Positions 8,719 through 17,797 of a DNA stretch of 64,000 nucleotides are shown piece by piece (the first letter of the stretch is position 1; each line of letters starts with the position of its first letter). A program made the position numbers and the translations under genes. The stretch is from Paenibacillus sp. UNC451MF (GTDB taxonomy: Bacteria; Bacillota; Bacilli; Paenibacillales; NBRC-103111): the NCBI RefSeq assembly GCF_000686845.1, contig NZ_JMLS01000021.1, forward strand, positions 103,209 through 167,208, in the 5' to 3' direction. The notes beneath the pieces were generated by a model. It made no database searches. It was not told the origin of the DNA and saw only the letters and a program-made list of their open reading frames with translations.

Positions 8719-10281
8719 ATGAGAATAAACAACTCTATTATCAATATATCTGTCGGCATAGGAAATCAGCTTATCATTACCTTTTTGAGCTTCTTTTCGA
8801 GAACGGTTTTTATAAATACGCTCGGTGTCGAATATTTGGGCTTAAATGGGTTGTTTACGAACTTATTGGCGATGCTTTCCCTCGCCGAGGCGGGCATAGG
8901 CTCCAGTATCATTTACAGTCTCTACAAACCAGTAGCGGATAATGATTATGAAAAAATTAATGTGCTCATGAAATTATACAAAAAGGCATATACAATAATA
9001 GCCCTCGTCGTATTATTGCTTGGATTATTGCTGATGCCTTTTCTTCCGTATTTCATAAAAGATTCCAGTCTCCAAAATATTCATGTAATCTACTTATTAT
9101 TTTTGGTGAATACCGTCATACCTTACTTTTTTTCTTACAAAACGAACTTATTAAACGTATACCAAAAAAGCTATATCACAACAGCTATCTTTACAGGATT
9201 GTCCATCGCATCGACCTGCCTTAAGATCGCTATATTGTATTGGACTCAGAACTTCATTTATTACCTGATTGTAGACAGCACCATCGTCATAAGCAACTCC
9301 ATAATTTTATTCATCATAGTAAACCGAATGTATCCTTTTTTGAAGGAAAAAGTCACTGCCAAATTAGATGCTATTACGAAGAGCAGCATTATCAAAAATG
9401 TGAAAGCCATCGTATTACAAAATGTGGGGACCTATTTCATTTTCGGAACAAGCAATATTATGATATCGACATTCGTTAGCATCGCAGCAGTAGGCTTGTA
9501 TTCCAACTATAATATGCTGATAGAAATTTGCCGTACGTTTATTAATCAAATTTTCAACAATATATACCATAGTGTCGGTAACCTGGTGGCTAAAGAGAGC
9601 AAAGAAAAAATTTATAGCGTGTATAAAGTGACGATGTTTCTGAATTTCTGGCTGTATTCCTTCTGCGCTATTTTCATGTACGTCATCATCGAGCCATTTA
9701 TCACCATGTGGATAGGCAAGCAATTTGTAATGGAAAAGATGGTTTTGATTGTGTTAATGATAACCTTCTATGAAAGAGGCATGAGAAATTCGATCAGTAC
9801 GGTAAAAACAACAGCCGGTATTTTCCATGAAGATCGTTATGCACCATTAATCCAAGCCGTTGTGAATTTAGGTTCTTCGATATGGCTTGTTCAAGTGATG
9901 GGGATATCGGGCGTATTCATCGGCGCTCTCATTAGTGCTCTGCTGGTACCGTTCTGGACGACACCTTATTTTGTGTATAAAAAAGTATTTCAAAAGCCGC
10001 TTATGCACTATTACGGAACTTATGCTTATTATGCAGCTATTGGACTTGGAACTTGTTTGCTCACAAGCCTGCTTTGTCGTTGGCTGACTGCGGATACCAT
10101 TCTGGTGCTTGCATTGAAGATCATTATTTGTTTGGTTGTTCCGAATGTTGTTTATATTGTTCTGTTTTACAAAACAGAGGAGTTTAAATATGTATTTGGA
10201 ATCGTTGAGCAGCTGGTGAAAAAAGTGCTGAGGAAAGCAAAGCGCATTTCCAGAACGAATGTGCCAACCGGCAACTCGTAA
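8719..10281 (+). CDS. Wzx-type polysaccharide flippase (PST/MOP superfamily)
   Basis: About 520 aa; ATG 8719 is 6 bases after GCGGAG, with ATG 8713 as an alternative. The protein is a chain of hydrophobic helices (about 12-14) with the signature start ISVGIGNQLIITFLSFFSR and LGVEYLGLNGLFTNLL, then AEAGIGSSIIYSLYKPVA, all typical of Wzx/oligosaccharide exporters. It should flip undecaprenyl-linked repeat units across the membrane for a Wzy-type polymerase. It is the last gene before the long control region at 10282-10815 and may serve both this gene block and the next one, which holds the candidate polymerase but no flippase. Confidence 0.9.
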   Translation: MRINNSIINISVGIGNQLIITFLSFFSRTVFINTLGVEYLGLNGLFTNLLAMLSLAEAGIGSSIIYSLYKPVADNDYEKINVLMKLYKKAYTIIALVVLLLGLLLMPFLPYFIKDSSLQNIHVIYLLFLVNTVIPYFFSYKTNLLNVYQKSYITTAIFTGLSIASTCLKIAILYWTQNFIYYLIVDSTIVISNSIILFIIVNRMYPFLKEKVTAKLDAITKSSIIKNVKAIVLQNVGTYFIFGTSNIMISTFVSIAAVGLYSNYNMLIEICRTFINQIFNNIYHSVGNLVAKESKEKIYSVYKVTMFLNFWLYSFCAIFMYVIIEPFITMWIGKQFVMEKMVLIVLMITFYERGMRNSISTVKTTAGIFHEDRYAPLIQAVVNLGSSIWLVQVMGISGVFIGALISALLVPFWTTPYFVYKKVFQKPLMHYYGTYAYYAAIGLGTCLLTSLLCRWLTADTILVLALKIIICLVVPNVVYIVLFYKTEEFKYVFGIVEQLVKKVLRKAKRISRTNVPTGNS

Positions 10282-10327
10282 ATTTAGTGATGGTGTTGAA
10301 ATGTGGGAAAAAACACAATAAACTGTA

Positions 10328-10356
10328 TTGACAAATTCTTTATAAAGAACTAGAAT
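10328..10356 (+). promoter_or_regulatory. Sigma-A promoter of the eps operon
   Basis: A consensus -35 TTGACA (10328-10333) is followed after exactly 17 bases by TAGAAT (10351-10356). The spacer is almost fully occupied by the palindrome TTCTTTATAAAGAA (10336-10349), so a protein bound there would block RNA polymerase. Transcription would start near 10363 and give a leader of about 450 bases before epsC. Confidence 0.8.
10336..10349. promoter_or_regulatory. SinR-type operator 1 (in promoter spacer)
   Basis: Perfect 14-bp palindrome TTCTTTATAAAGAA. Together with its neighbours it resembles two inverted copies of the known B. subtilis SinR box GTTCTYT, here with A instead of G at the left edge and a full AAAGAAC on the right. 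It sits between the -35 and -10 elements. A sinR homologue is encoded at 22114. Confidence 0.75.
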
Positions 10357-10377
10357 GGAAGTACTAAGTACTACTTT

Positions 10378-10403
10378 AGCGAAACCTATCGCTCATTTTT
10401 TTT
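10378..10403 (+). terminator. Possible attenuator hairpin in eps leader
   Basis: A short stem AGCGA/TCGCT (10378-10382 with 10389-10393) is followed by CA and eight T residues ending at 10403, only about 20 bases after the predicted transcription start. The stem is weak (5 bp), so this may be an inefficient early terminator or a chance feature. Confidence 0.35.
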
Positions 10404-10412
10404 GTTCTCAAC

Positions 10413-10428
10413 GTTCTTTATAAAGAAT
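10413..10428. promoter_or_regulatory. SinR-type operator 2
   Basis: GTTCTTTATAAAGAAT: a full GTTCTTT heptamer plus an inverted copy with one change at the last base. It lies about 50 bases inside the transcribed leader, 77 bases after operator 1, which would allow a repressor tetramer to bridge sites by looping. Confidence 0.7.
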
Positions 10429-10443
10429 ATTTTGAGTGAAAAC

Positions 10444-10457
10444 TTCTTATAAAAGAA
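10444..10457. promoter_or_regulatory. SinR-type operator 3 (degenerate)
   Basis: TTCTTATAAAAGAA with a following C, so the right half holds AAAGAAC while the left half departs from the consensus. Five-base arms TTCTT/AAGAA remain. It probably is a weaker site of the same array. Confidence 0.45.
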
Positions 10458-10594
10458 CAATGATCCATGATATCACTTCGTTTTACTCCTCTAGACCTAC
10501 TACACGAGAACTATAAACTTTCCGACAAAACGAATCATGAAATGCGTACTACGAGCTCACATAACATAGAATTTTATTTTTTTTTTGCATTTAC

Positions 10595-10610
10595 GTTCTT
10601 TATAAAGAAC
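10595..10610. promoter_or_regulatory. SinR-type operator 4 (perfect)
   Basis: GTTCTTTATAAAGAAC, a perfect 16-bp palindrome made of two inverted GTTCTTT boxes separated by AT. It is 182 bases after operator 2 within the leader. No convincing -10 element follows it, so it may act as a roadblock or loop partner instead of a promoter operator. Confidence 0.75.
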
Positions 10611-10629
10611 ATCGAACTTGTTCCGGTGA

Positions 10630-10800
10630 TGTCTCCTTGCCGTTATCGAAGGAGGTACTCGACCATGCTGTGGGTTGCGATAAACCTTAGACGCCAGTCG
10701 TCAAGGGTGTGGTGAGAGGAAGGGTTAAATGCCCTACATGACACTAAAGGGTTTAATTATAGGGTCTTTCATGAAGGCCTTATACTTAAGTACTTTATTG
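10630..10800 (+). ncRNA. Candidate EAR (epsC) structured leader RNA
   Basis: The 170 bases before the epsC start are richer in GC than the rest of the gap and can form several short stems: CTCCTT/AAGGAG (10633-10638 with 10649-10654), GGTT/AACC (10673-10676 with 10683-10686), GACG/CGTC (10690-10693 with 10699-10702), and further AGGG/CCCT and AAAG/CTTT pairings. In Bacillales an antitermination RNA called EAR or epsC RNA sits in eps operons just before the epsC gene. The position and the class of downstream gene match; I did not run a covariance search, so the call is a candidate. Confidence 0.5.
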
Positions 10801-10815
10801 AGAGGGTGAACATTT

Positions 10816-12645
10816 TTGTCATACCATCAAAGGTTATCGCTATTAATTATGGTAGACTCTGCTATCGTATTGACATCGATCTTTTTCAGCAGATTTTTAT
10901 TGGAAGCCGATCTTCATGTCATTACACTTCCGCTAGTCGTCAGTTCTATCACATTATTGCTCAGTCACCATGTGTTCTCAATGATTTACAAGCTGTATAA
11001 AAAAGCCTGGGAGTATGCGAGCATCGGGGAACTGGTATGCATTTTCAAAGCTATTACGCTTTCCATTATTTCTGCAGCGTTCATTCAGGAAATTATCGTT
11101 CAGGATATTTACGTCCGGCTGCTTGCAGTGACGTGGATGGTGCACATCTTGCTGATCGGAGGCTCACGCTTCTGCTGGCGGCTTGTAAGGGACATTTATA
11201 TTAAAAAAGACGTGAATAAAAAACGTACGTTAATCGTAGGAGCCGGTTCCGCAGGTATGATGGTCGTCAGACAATTGATTAAGAATCATGACGCAGAGCT
11301 TTTGCCCGTTGCTTTTATTGACGACAACATTAACATTCAGCATTTGGATATTCTGGGCATTCCGGTTGTTGGCGGCATCGACCAAATTGAAAGAGCGGTG
11401 GCTGACCTGCATATCGATAACATCGTTATTGCTATTCCGTCACTTGGCAAAAAGGATTTGAATATCATCTTCAGAGAATGCGCAAAGACCCCAGCCAAAA
11501 CGCAAATACTGCCTATGCTGGAGGATATCGTAACCGGCAAGCTGGCCGTGAACCAGTTCCGTGACGTTCAAGTAGAAGATTTACTGGGAAGGGAACCGAT
11601 TGAACTCGATATTGACAGCATCTCGGAGTATATTACGCAAAAAAGAGTGCTGGTTACAGGAGCAGGGGGATCGATTGGATCGGAAATTTGCCGTCAAATT
11701 ACGCGATTTAATCCGAGTCAATTGATACTGCTTGGTCATGGGGAGAACAGCATTTACTGCATCGAGATGGAGCTTCGGGATAGATGCGGACAGACGGATA
11801 TTAAATTTATAACAGAAATTGCGGATATTCAGGATCCTGTCAAAATGATGTCCATTATGAACAAGTACCGTCCTCATGTGGTCTATCATGCCGCTGCTCA
11901 TAAGCATGTGCCGTTGATGGAACGAAATCCGGAGGAAGCGGTCAAAAACAATGTCATTGGAACGATGAATGTAGCCCGAGCAGCGAGCAAGTTCGGGGTT
12001 GGCACCTTCGTTATGATCTCGACCGATAAAGCGGTCAATCCCACAAGCGTCATGGGTGCTACGAAACGGCTTGCGGAAATGATCATCCAGCATATGGATA
12101 AGAGCAGCGAGACCAAGTTTGTCGCTGTACGTTTCGGCAATGTGTTGGGAAGCCGTGGCAGTGTCATTCCTCGATTCAAACAGCAAATTGAAAAAGGTGG
12201 ACCCGTTTCGGTCACACACCCGGACATGATTCGTTATTTTATGACGATACCGGAGGCTTCCCGTTTGGTTATACAAGCAGGAGCATTGGCCAGGGGCGGT
12301 GAAATATTCGTTCTCGATATGGGAGATCCGGTCAAGATCGTCGATTTGGCGAAAAATTTGATCAAGCTCTCGGGTAATTCCATAGACGATATCGAAATCG
12401 TATTTACAGGTGTAAGACCAGGTGAGAAGCTGTTCGAAGAGCTGCTCCAGGCTAATGAAATTGAGGAGCAGCAAGTGTATCCAAAAATTTATATCGGTAA
12501 AACGGCAGATCTGTACATAGAAGAAATCCGGAAAATGATTAACAATTATTCGACTTTGGATGGTGTCATTTTGCGGGAGCAGTTATTGAATTTGGCTAAC
12601 GGCAATGTGATTCCAGCATCCAAGAAGTTGATTTCGATTGGTTAA
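10816..12645 (+). CDS. epsC: EpsC/CapD-like UDP-sugar 4,6-dehydratase, membrane-bound
   Basis: A 609-aa protein of the PglF/CapD/EpsC family. The N-terminus has about four membrane helices (residues 5-115), then a first nucleotide-binding fold with VGAGSAGMMVVRQL near residue 140, and the catalytic SDR domain starting at VLVTGAGGSIGSEICRQI near residue 280. The STDKAVNPTSVMGATKR block carries the family's S/T-D-K plus M-x3-K active site in place of the usual Y-x3-K. It most likely converts UDP-GlcNAc to the 4-keto-6-deoxy sugar at the membrane. The start is TTG 10816 after AGAGGGTGAA. It is the first gene after the SinR-type operators and leader RNA. Confidence 0.9.
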   Translation: MSYHQRLSLLIMVDSAIVLTSIFFSRFLLEADLHVITLPLVVSSITLLLSHHVFSMIYKLYKKAWEYASIGELVCIFKAITLSIISAAFIQEIIVQDIYVRLLAVTWMVHILLIGGSRFCWRLVRDIYIKKDVNKKRTLIVGAGSAGMMVVRQLIKNHDAELLPVAFIDDNINIQHLDILGIPVVGGIDQIERAVADLHIDNIVIAIPSLGKKDLNIIFRECAKTPAKTQILPMLEDIVTGKLAVNQFRDVQVEDLLGREPIELDIDSISEYITQKRVLVTGAGGSIGSEICRQITRFNPSQLILLGHGENSIYCIEMELRDRCGQTDIKFITEIADIQDPVKMMSIMNKYRPHVVYHAAAHKHVPLMERNPEEAVKNNVIGTMNVARAASKFGVGTFVMISTDKAVNPTSVMGATKRLAEMIIQHMDKSSETKFVAVRFGNVLGSRGSVIPRFKQQIEKGGPVSVTHPDMIRYFMTIPEASRLVIQAGALARGGEIFVLDMGDPVKIVDLAKNLIKLSGNSIDDIEIVFTGVRPGEKLFEELLQANEIEEQQVYPKIYIGKTADLYIEEIRKMINNYSTLDGVILREQLLNLANGNVIPASKKLISIG

Positions 12646-12663
12646 TAAGGAGTGGATGTAGAG

Positions 12664-13539
12664 ATGAAAGTAAGAAAAGCGATTATTCCGGCTGCTGGAC
12701 TCGGTACCCGATTTCTTCCAGCAACGAAGGCTATGCCGAAGGAAATGCTGCCCATAGTAGATAAACCGACTATTCAATACATTGTGGAAGAAGCGATAGA
12801 GTCCGGTATTGAAGATATCATTATCGTTACAGGTAAAGGAAAGCGGGCCATTGAGGATCATTTCGACAGCTCCTTCGAGCTGGAACAAAACTTACTGGAA
12901 AAGCAAAAGTTCGACTTGTTGAATGAGGTTCAAAAGTCTGCGAATGTGGACATTCACTATATTCGTCAAAAGGAACCTAAAGGCTTGGGACATGCGATTT
13001 GGTGCGCACGCAAATTTATTGGCGATGAACCATTTGCCGTTCTGCTCGGGGACGATATTGTTAGGGCCGAGAAGCCTTGCTTGAAGCAAATGATGGAGCT
13101 CTACGAGCATTACCGCGCTTCCATTATTGGGGTTAAGCACGTGTCCGATGATGAGGTTTCCCGATATGGCATAGTAGACGGTAATCCTATGGATGAACGC
13201 TTTTATAAAGTAAAGCATTTGGTGGAGAAGCCGAAGAAAGAATTCGCTCCTTCGAATCTGGCGATCATGGGACGATACATTTTAAGTCCGCGTATCTTTG
13301 ATATTTTAAATAACCAGGAACCGGGCGCCGGCTCGGAGATCCAGCTTACGGACGGCATTGCGGAGTTGAATCGCATTGAAGCGGTATACGCTTACGAATT
13401 TCACGGAACTCGGCACGATGTTGGGGAGAAAATGGGCTTTATTCAGACGACCATTGAATTTGCGCTTCAAAGAGATGATTTACGGTATGATCTGCTCAAC
13501 TATCTGTCCCGAGTTTTGGAGAAAGAATTGATAAAATAG
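12664..13539 (+). CDS. galU: UTP-glucose-1-phosphate uridylyltransferase
   Basis: About 291 aa. The nucleotide-binding signature [20 protein letters not shown] is near the N-terminus, followed by [13 protein letters not shown], the acidic LLGDDIV near residue 125, and LVEKPK near residue 188. This is the full GalU/GtaB layout. It makes UDP-glucose from UTP and glucose-1-phosphate, the precursor for the GalE product made by the gene at 17798. GTG 12652 is an alternative start; ATG 12664 gives the family N-terminus [12 protein letters not shown]. The gap to epsC is under 20 bases, so the two are co-transcribed. Confidence 0.95.
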   Translation: MKVRKAIIPAAGLGTRFLPATKAMPKEMLPIVDKPTIQYIVEEAIESGIEDIIIVTGKGKRAIEDHFDSSFELEQNLLEKQKFDLLNEVQKSANVDIHYIRQKEPKGLGHAIWCARKFIGDEPFAVLLGDDIVRAEKPCLKQMMELYEHYRASIIGVKHVSDDEVSRYGIVDGNPMDERFYKVKHLVEKPKKEFAPSNLAIMGRYILSPRIFDILNNQEPGAGSEIQLTDGIAELNRIEAVYAYEFHGTRHDVGEKMGFIQTTIEFALQRDDLRYDLLNYLSRVLEKELIK

Positions 13540-13548
13540 GTGATCCCC

Positions 13549-14703
13549 GTGACAAAGAAAGTGTTATTTTGCGCAACGATGGACTATCACTTTAAAGCTT
13601 TTCACCTGCCCTATATGAGCTGGTTCAAGGATCAAGGGTGGGAGGTCCATGTGGCCGCCAACGGACAGATAGAGCTGCCCCATGTGGATGCGAAGTTCGA
13701 CATTCCTTTTGAACGTTCGCCTTTTAAATGGCAAAACAGGAATGTCTTTAATCGATTGAAATCGATTATTAATGCCAATGACTACGATATTATCCATTGT
13801 CACACCCCAATGGGCGGCGTGCTTGCCCGTCTCGCAGCACGCAAAGCACGTAAGCAAGGCACGAAAGTGTTGTACACTGCTCATGGCTTCCACTTTTGCA
13901 AAGGAGGGCCGCTTATCAATTGGCTGTTGTATTATCCGATTGAGAAGTGGCTCTCCCATTATACGGATTGTTTAATCACGATTAATGAAGAAGACTACCG
14001 TCTGGCTGTGAATCACCGGTTCAAGGCCAAGCGAATCGACCATGTTCATGGGGTAGGAGTCAATACGGAACGCTTTAAGCCATGGACGGAAGATGAGAAG
14101 CGTGAAGCGCGTAATATGCTTGGGTATGCCGCAGATGATGTTTTAATGTTTTATGCAGCAGAATTTAACAAGAACAAGAACCAGCAATACCTTATTCAAG
14201 CATTGGCTCTTATCCAACACGAAGCTCCTCATGCGAAGCTTCTGCTGGCGGGTGAAGGCCCTTTAAAAGAAGGATGTCGTGATTTGGCAGCTCGCTTGGG
14301 AATTGCTGATAAGGTGGATTTTCTAGGTTATCGGACGGATATCGATAAGCTGCTGCCGATGTGTGATATTGCCGTTGCATCCAGTGCACGTGAAGGATTG
14401 CCTGTCAACATCATGGAAGCGATGGCCTGCGGCCTTCCCGTTATCGCGAGTGATAACAGGGGTCACAGAGAGCTTGTGCGCAACGATCTGAACGGTTGGA
14501 TTGTAGCCGCTAATGAAGTCAACATTATGGCGGAGCGAATCATAACCCTTGTCCGCAGCAAACCAATGCAGCGTAAGCTGGGAATGGCGGGTCGTCAAAT
14601 GATTGAGGCGGACTATTCGATCCGTAAAGTGTTGGATGAGAAAAGAAAGATTTATTCTTTATTTATGGAAGAAAAGGCGGAGGTACTGTGGGCGATCCAG
14701 TAA
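13549..14703 (+). CDS. epsD: EpsD-like GT4 glycosyltransferase
   Basis: About 384 aa. The N-terminal half has the segment YTAHGFHFCKGGPLINW followed by LLYYPIEKW, and LITINEEDY, which I recognise as characteristic of the EpsD/CapM subfamily. The C-terminal half has FYAAEFNKNKNQQYL and the EX7E motif EGLPVNIME near residue 285. It is a retaining GT4 enzyme probably adding an early sugar of the eps repeat unit. GTG 13549 follows AGGTGAT by 5-6 bases and is preferred to GTG 13540. Its end overlaps the next gene by 16 bases, indicating translational coupling. Confidence 0.88.
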   Translation: MTKKVLFCATMDYHFKAFHLPYMSWFKDQGWEVHVAANGQIELPHVDAKFDIPFERSPFKWQNRNVFNRLKSIINANDYDIIHCHTPMGGVLARLAARKARKQGTKVLYTAHGFHFCKGGPLINWLLYYPIEKWLSHYTDCLITINEEDYRLAVNHRFKAKRIDHVHGVGVNTERFKPWTEDEKREARNMLGYAADDVLMFYAAEFNKNKNQQYLIQALALIQHEAPHAKLLLAGEGPLKEGCRDLAARLGIADKVDFLGYRTDIDKLLPMCDIAVASSAREGLPVNIMEAMACGLPVIASDNRGHRELVRNDLNGWIVAANEVNIMAERIITLVRSKPMQRKLGMAGRQMIEADYSIRKVLDEKRKIYSLFMEEKAEVLWAIQ

Positions 14704-15803
14704 GGATTTTACACGTCGTTGTTAATATGAATCGCGGTGGAGCCGAAACGCTGTTAATGAATATGTATCGAAATATTGATCGAACCCAAATCCAGTTCGA
14801 TTTTTTGACATGCAAGGAAGGGATTTTTGATTCGGAAATAACGGCTATGGGCGGCAGGGTTCACCGGATTCCTTATTTGACTGAGGTGGGCCATTCCAAA
14901 TACATACAAGCGTTGAATCAATTTTTCGTTTCGCATCCCGAATATCGAATCGTCCATTCCCACATGGACAAAATGAGCGGCTTCGTTCTTCGTTCGGCGA
15001 AGAAGGCTGGTGTGCCTACGCGTATTGCTCATAGTCATAATACAAGCAGTGAGGGTGGCTTTGCAGCCAGAATGTATAAATGGGCCGCAGGCAGCTTTAT
15101 ACGACCAAGCTCCACCCACTTTATAGCTTGCTCGCTTAAAGCCGCCGAATGGCTATTTCCTGGAAGGAAGGATCAAGCGGCGATATTAAAAAACGGAATT
15201 GAGTACGAGAAATTTTTATTTAACCAGGAGGTTCGGGTACAAGTACGAAGGGAATTGGAGATTCCCGAAGCCAGCTGCGTAGTCGGACATGTTGGACGAT
15301 TCAACCATCAGAAGAATCATGCATTTCTTATCGATATTTTTGCTCAATTACATGCTGATACTCCGAACACGAACACCGTTCTGGTGCTGGCCGGGGACGG
15401 ACCGCTGCGGCCTGAAATGGAGAAGAAAGTAAGGGAATGCAAGTTGGAGGGAAAAGTGAAATTTCTCGGAGTACGCAGTGATATTGCAAGGCTGCTTCAA
15501 GCTTTTGATACATTCGTATTTCCATCATTGCATGAGGGCTTGCCGGTTACTCTGATAGAGGCGCAAGGAGCGGGTTTACCTTGTATTATTTCCGATGTTA
15601 TCACTCAGGAAGTGGACATGGGGATGGAGCTAGTAGATTATATATCGCTTGACCAGCCGACGACTTGGGTACAGGCGATAAAGCGCCGAATAGCGAAACC
15701 AACATCTCGCCATATACCAGCTAACTCATTAACCGAGCGTGGTTATGATATTAGAACGACAGCTAGATGGGTGGAAGACTATTATTTAACCATGACGAGG
15801 TGA
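14688..15803 (+). CDS. epsF: EpsF-like GT4 glycosyltransferase
   Basis: A 371-aa protein starting at GTG 14688 after GGAGGT and overlapping epsD. RILHVVVNMNRGGAETLLM at the N-terminus, RIAHSHNTSS near residue 110, VGHVGRFNHQKNHAFL near residue 200 and the EX7E motif EGLPVTLIE near residue 285 match EpsF-type GT4 enzymes, which are distinguished by the HSHNTS block and by IISD.IT near the C-terminus. It probably adds a later sugar of the repeat unit. It ends with TGATG, coupling it to the next gene. Confidence 0.87.
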   Translation: MGDPVRILHVVVNMNRGGAETLLMNMYRNIDRTQIQFDFLTCKEGIFDSEITAMGGRVHRIPYLTEVGHSKYIQALNQFFVSHPEYRIVHSHMDKMSGFVLRSAKKAGVPTRIAHSHNTSSEGGFAARMYKWAAGSFIRPSSTHFIACSLKAAEWLFPGRKDQAAILKNGIEYEKFLFNQEVRVQVRRELEIPEASCVVGHVGRFNHQKNHAFLIDIFAQLHADTPNTNTVLVLAGDGPLRPEMEKKVRECKLEGKVKFLGVRSDIARLLQAFDTFVFPSLHEGLPVTLIEAQGAGLPCIISDVITQEVDMGMELVDYISLDQPTTWVQAIKRRIAKPTSRHIPANSLTERGYDIRTTARWVEDYYLTMTR

Positions 15804-16693
15804 TGAATTTGAAGACACTAACCGTGTTTACACCTACTTATAATCGGGCATATTGTCTTCCAGTTTGTTACGAAAGCCTAAAACGCCAAACATCCAAGCA
15901 GTTTATTTGGCTTATTATAGACGACGGCTCCAGTGACACGACTAAAGAATTGGTCAAGGGCTGGATGGACGATAAAGAAATCGAAATCCGTTATCATTGG
16001 CAGGAAAATCAGGGGATGCATGGAGCCCATAATACGGCTTATGAGCTGATTGATACGGAGCTTAATGTGTGTATTGATTCGGATGATTATATGCCGGACG
16101 ATGCTGTAGAGCAAATCCTTTCATTTTGGGACCGATATGGAAGCGACAAAGTCAGCGGAATCATAGGCCTGGATTCTTATACTGACGGGCGGATTGTAGG
16201 CTCTTGCCTGCCGGAGCAGCTTAAATACTCGTCTTTGTTCGAGTTGTATAACAAGCATGGAGTGACTGGCGATAAGAAGCTGGTGTACCGAACCGAGTTA
16301 ACCCGAGAATATCCTTATCCGCTATTTAAGAATGAGAAATACGTGGGTCTAGCTTATAAATATTACATGCTGGATCAGAAGTATGAAATGCTGCTGATGA
16401 ACGAAGTGCTTTGCTGTGTCGAATATTTACCGGATGGATCATCCAGAAATATGTTAAGTCAATATCGTAAAAATCCTAACGGATTCGCTTTTTACCGTAA
16501 GGAGCTCATGAAGCTGCCGTTCGCCGGCAGGTTATTTAAGTTCAAACAATCGATACATTATGTATCAAGCAGCCTTTTATCCAAAAACAGGCGATTCATT
16601 AATGAGACACCTTGCAAGCTGCTAACGTTCGCTGCGATTCCGTTCGGGTTTATGCTTTATTGTTACGTACTTAGAAAAACAAGAACCTCTTAA
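15803..16693 (+). CDS. GT2 family glycosyltransferase
   Basis: About 296 aa. TVFTPTYNRAYCLPVCYESL, WLIIDDGSSDTT and the acidic CIDSDDYMPDDAV near residue 90 define a GT-A fold GT2 transferase. A hydrophobic C-terminal stretch (LLTFAAIPFGFMLYCYVL) suggests a membrane-attached tail. The start is either ATG 15803, overlapping the previous stop as TGATG, or TTG 15809, which is better spaced after GAGGTGAT. It occupies the place of the epsE/epsH-type GT2 genes of B. subtilis, but I cannot say which; a clutch-like second function such as that of EpsE is not visible. Confidence 0.85.
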   Translation: MNLKTLTVFTPTYNRAYCLPVCYESLKRQTSKQFIWLIIDDGSSDTTKELVKGWMDDKEIEIRYHWQENQGMHGAHNTAYELIDTELNVCIDSDDYMPDDAVEQILSFWDRYGSDKVSGIIGLDSYTDGRIVGSCLPEQLKYSSLFELYNKHGVTGDKKLVYRTELTREYPYPLFKNEKYVGLAYKYYMLDQKYEMLLMNEVLCCVEYLPDGSSRNMLSQYRKNPNGFAFYRKELMKLPFAGRLFKFKQSIHYVSSSLLSKNRRFINETPCKLLTFAAIPFGFMLYCYVLRKTRTS

Positions 16694-16716
16694 CGGGTTT
16701 GAAGGGATTACAAGCT

Positions 16717-17784
16717 ATGGCCATTCTTTGGATTAATCTGTTCTCTGTCTATGCTGTCTCCTTGTTCTCAAGATTTTTGGCAAAGCCTTCAGCTCTGGGT
16801 CCTGTCTATATTAAGCCTAATAAGTTCATGGCGTTTGTTGTTATTGTTATTTTCGTTATGATATCGGGTCTTCGCAATAATATCGGCGATACTTTCTTTT
16901 ATATGCATTCATTTGTTGTGGACCCTTATACCTGGGAGTATGTGTTATCCAAAAAAGATATGGGCTTCGGCATTCTCCTGATGATTTTGAAAATGTACAC
17001 GGCTAATCCTCAAGCGCTTGTATTTATAACGGCATTAGTGACCAATTTGCTTATCGTTATGGTGTTGTATAAATATTCCCGCTTGTTCGAGATAAGTGTT
17101 TATCTCTATATTACGTCGGGACTGTATATCGTAGCTATGAATGGGATTCGGCAATTTTTGGCTGGCGCCATCATTTTTGCGGCTACCAAATACATTTTTA
17201 ATGGGGATTGGAAGAAGTATATTGCCGTCGTTTTATTCGCATCAACGATTCATCAAAGTGCGCTTATCCTTATTCCCATTTATTTCATTGTGAGAAGAAG
17301 GGCATGGACGAGTGCGACTTTTACCCTGCTGGCGTTAGCCATTCTGCTGGTGCTTGGCTACAATCAATTTTCCGATGCTATCTTCTCAGCCATTGAGGAT
17401 ACGCAATACAGCAATTACAAAGATTTCAATGAAGGAGGCGCTAACTTTATCCGGGTAGTGATACAAGGTGTCCCCGTTCTGTTTGCTTATCTGGGCAGGC
17501 ATAAGCTTAGGGAGATTTTTCCGCAAAGTGATTATGTGGTCAATATGTCGTTGTTAGGCTTCATTTTCATGGCTATCGCTACACAAAACTGGATATTCGC
17601 CCGATTCATCGTTTATTTCGGTTTATACAATTTAATTCTAATGTCTTGGATTGTGAAAATATTCGCCAAAGACAGTCAACGGCTTATTTACTATGCGATT
17701 ATCGTCTGTTACTTCATTTATTTTTATTACGAAAACGTCGTGGTCTTAAACCTCATCTATAAAAGCGACTATTTAAGTCTATAG
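16717..17784 (+). CDS. epsG: EpsG family polysaccharide polymerase (Wzy-like)
   Basis: About 355 aa, almost wholly hydrophobic with around ten membrane helices. The EpsG-family landmarks are [17 protein letters not shown] near residue 50, the block [18 protein letters not shown], and [15 protein letters not shown] near residue 170, whose R-Q and H-x-S-A residues are conserved in EpsG/Wzy-type proteins. It should join repeat units outside the membrane. A TTG at 16699 lies upstream, but ATG 16717 is 9 bases after GAAGGGA. No flippase is in this operon; the Wzx at 8719 is the nearest candidate partner. Confidence 0.82.
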   Translation: MAILWINLFSVYAVSLFSRFLAKPSALGPVYIKPNKFMAFVVIVIFVMISGLRNNIGDTFFYMHSFVVDPYTWEYVLSKKDMGFGILLMILKMYTANPQALVFITALVTNLLIVMVLYKYSRLFEISVYLYITSGLYIVAMNGIRQFLAGAIIFAATKYIFNGDWKKYIAVVLFASTIHQSALILIPIYFIVRRRAWTSATFTLLALAILLVLGYNQFSDAIFSAIEDTQYSNYKDFNEGGANFIRVVIQGVPVLFAYLGRHKLREIFPQSDYVVNMSLLGFIFMAIATQNWIFARFIVYFGLYNLILMSWIVKIFAKDSQRLIYYAIIVCYFIYFYYENVVVLNLIYKSDYLSL

Positions 17785-17797
17785 GAGGGCGAAACAG

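Noticed and set aside
10467..10715. 82-codon open frame in the eps leader
   Set aside because: No ribosome site, spans operator 4 and the structured RNA, and has unlikely composition (runs of F).
11581..12474. Long open frame on the minus strand inside epsC
   Set aside because: It is antisense to a gene with full family motifs, has no ribosome site and shows no domain pattern.
13564..13959. Minus-strand open frame inside epsD
   Set aside because: Complete overlap with a well supported GT4 gene; composition follows the sense codons.
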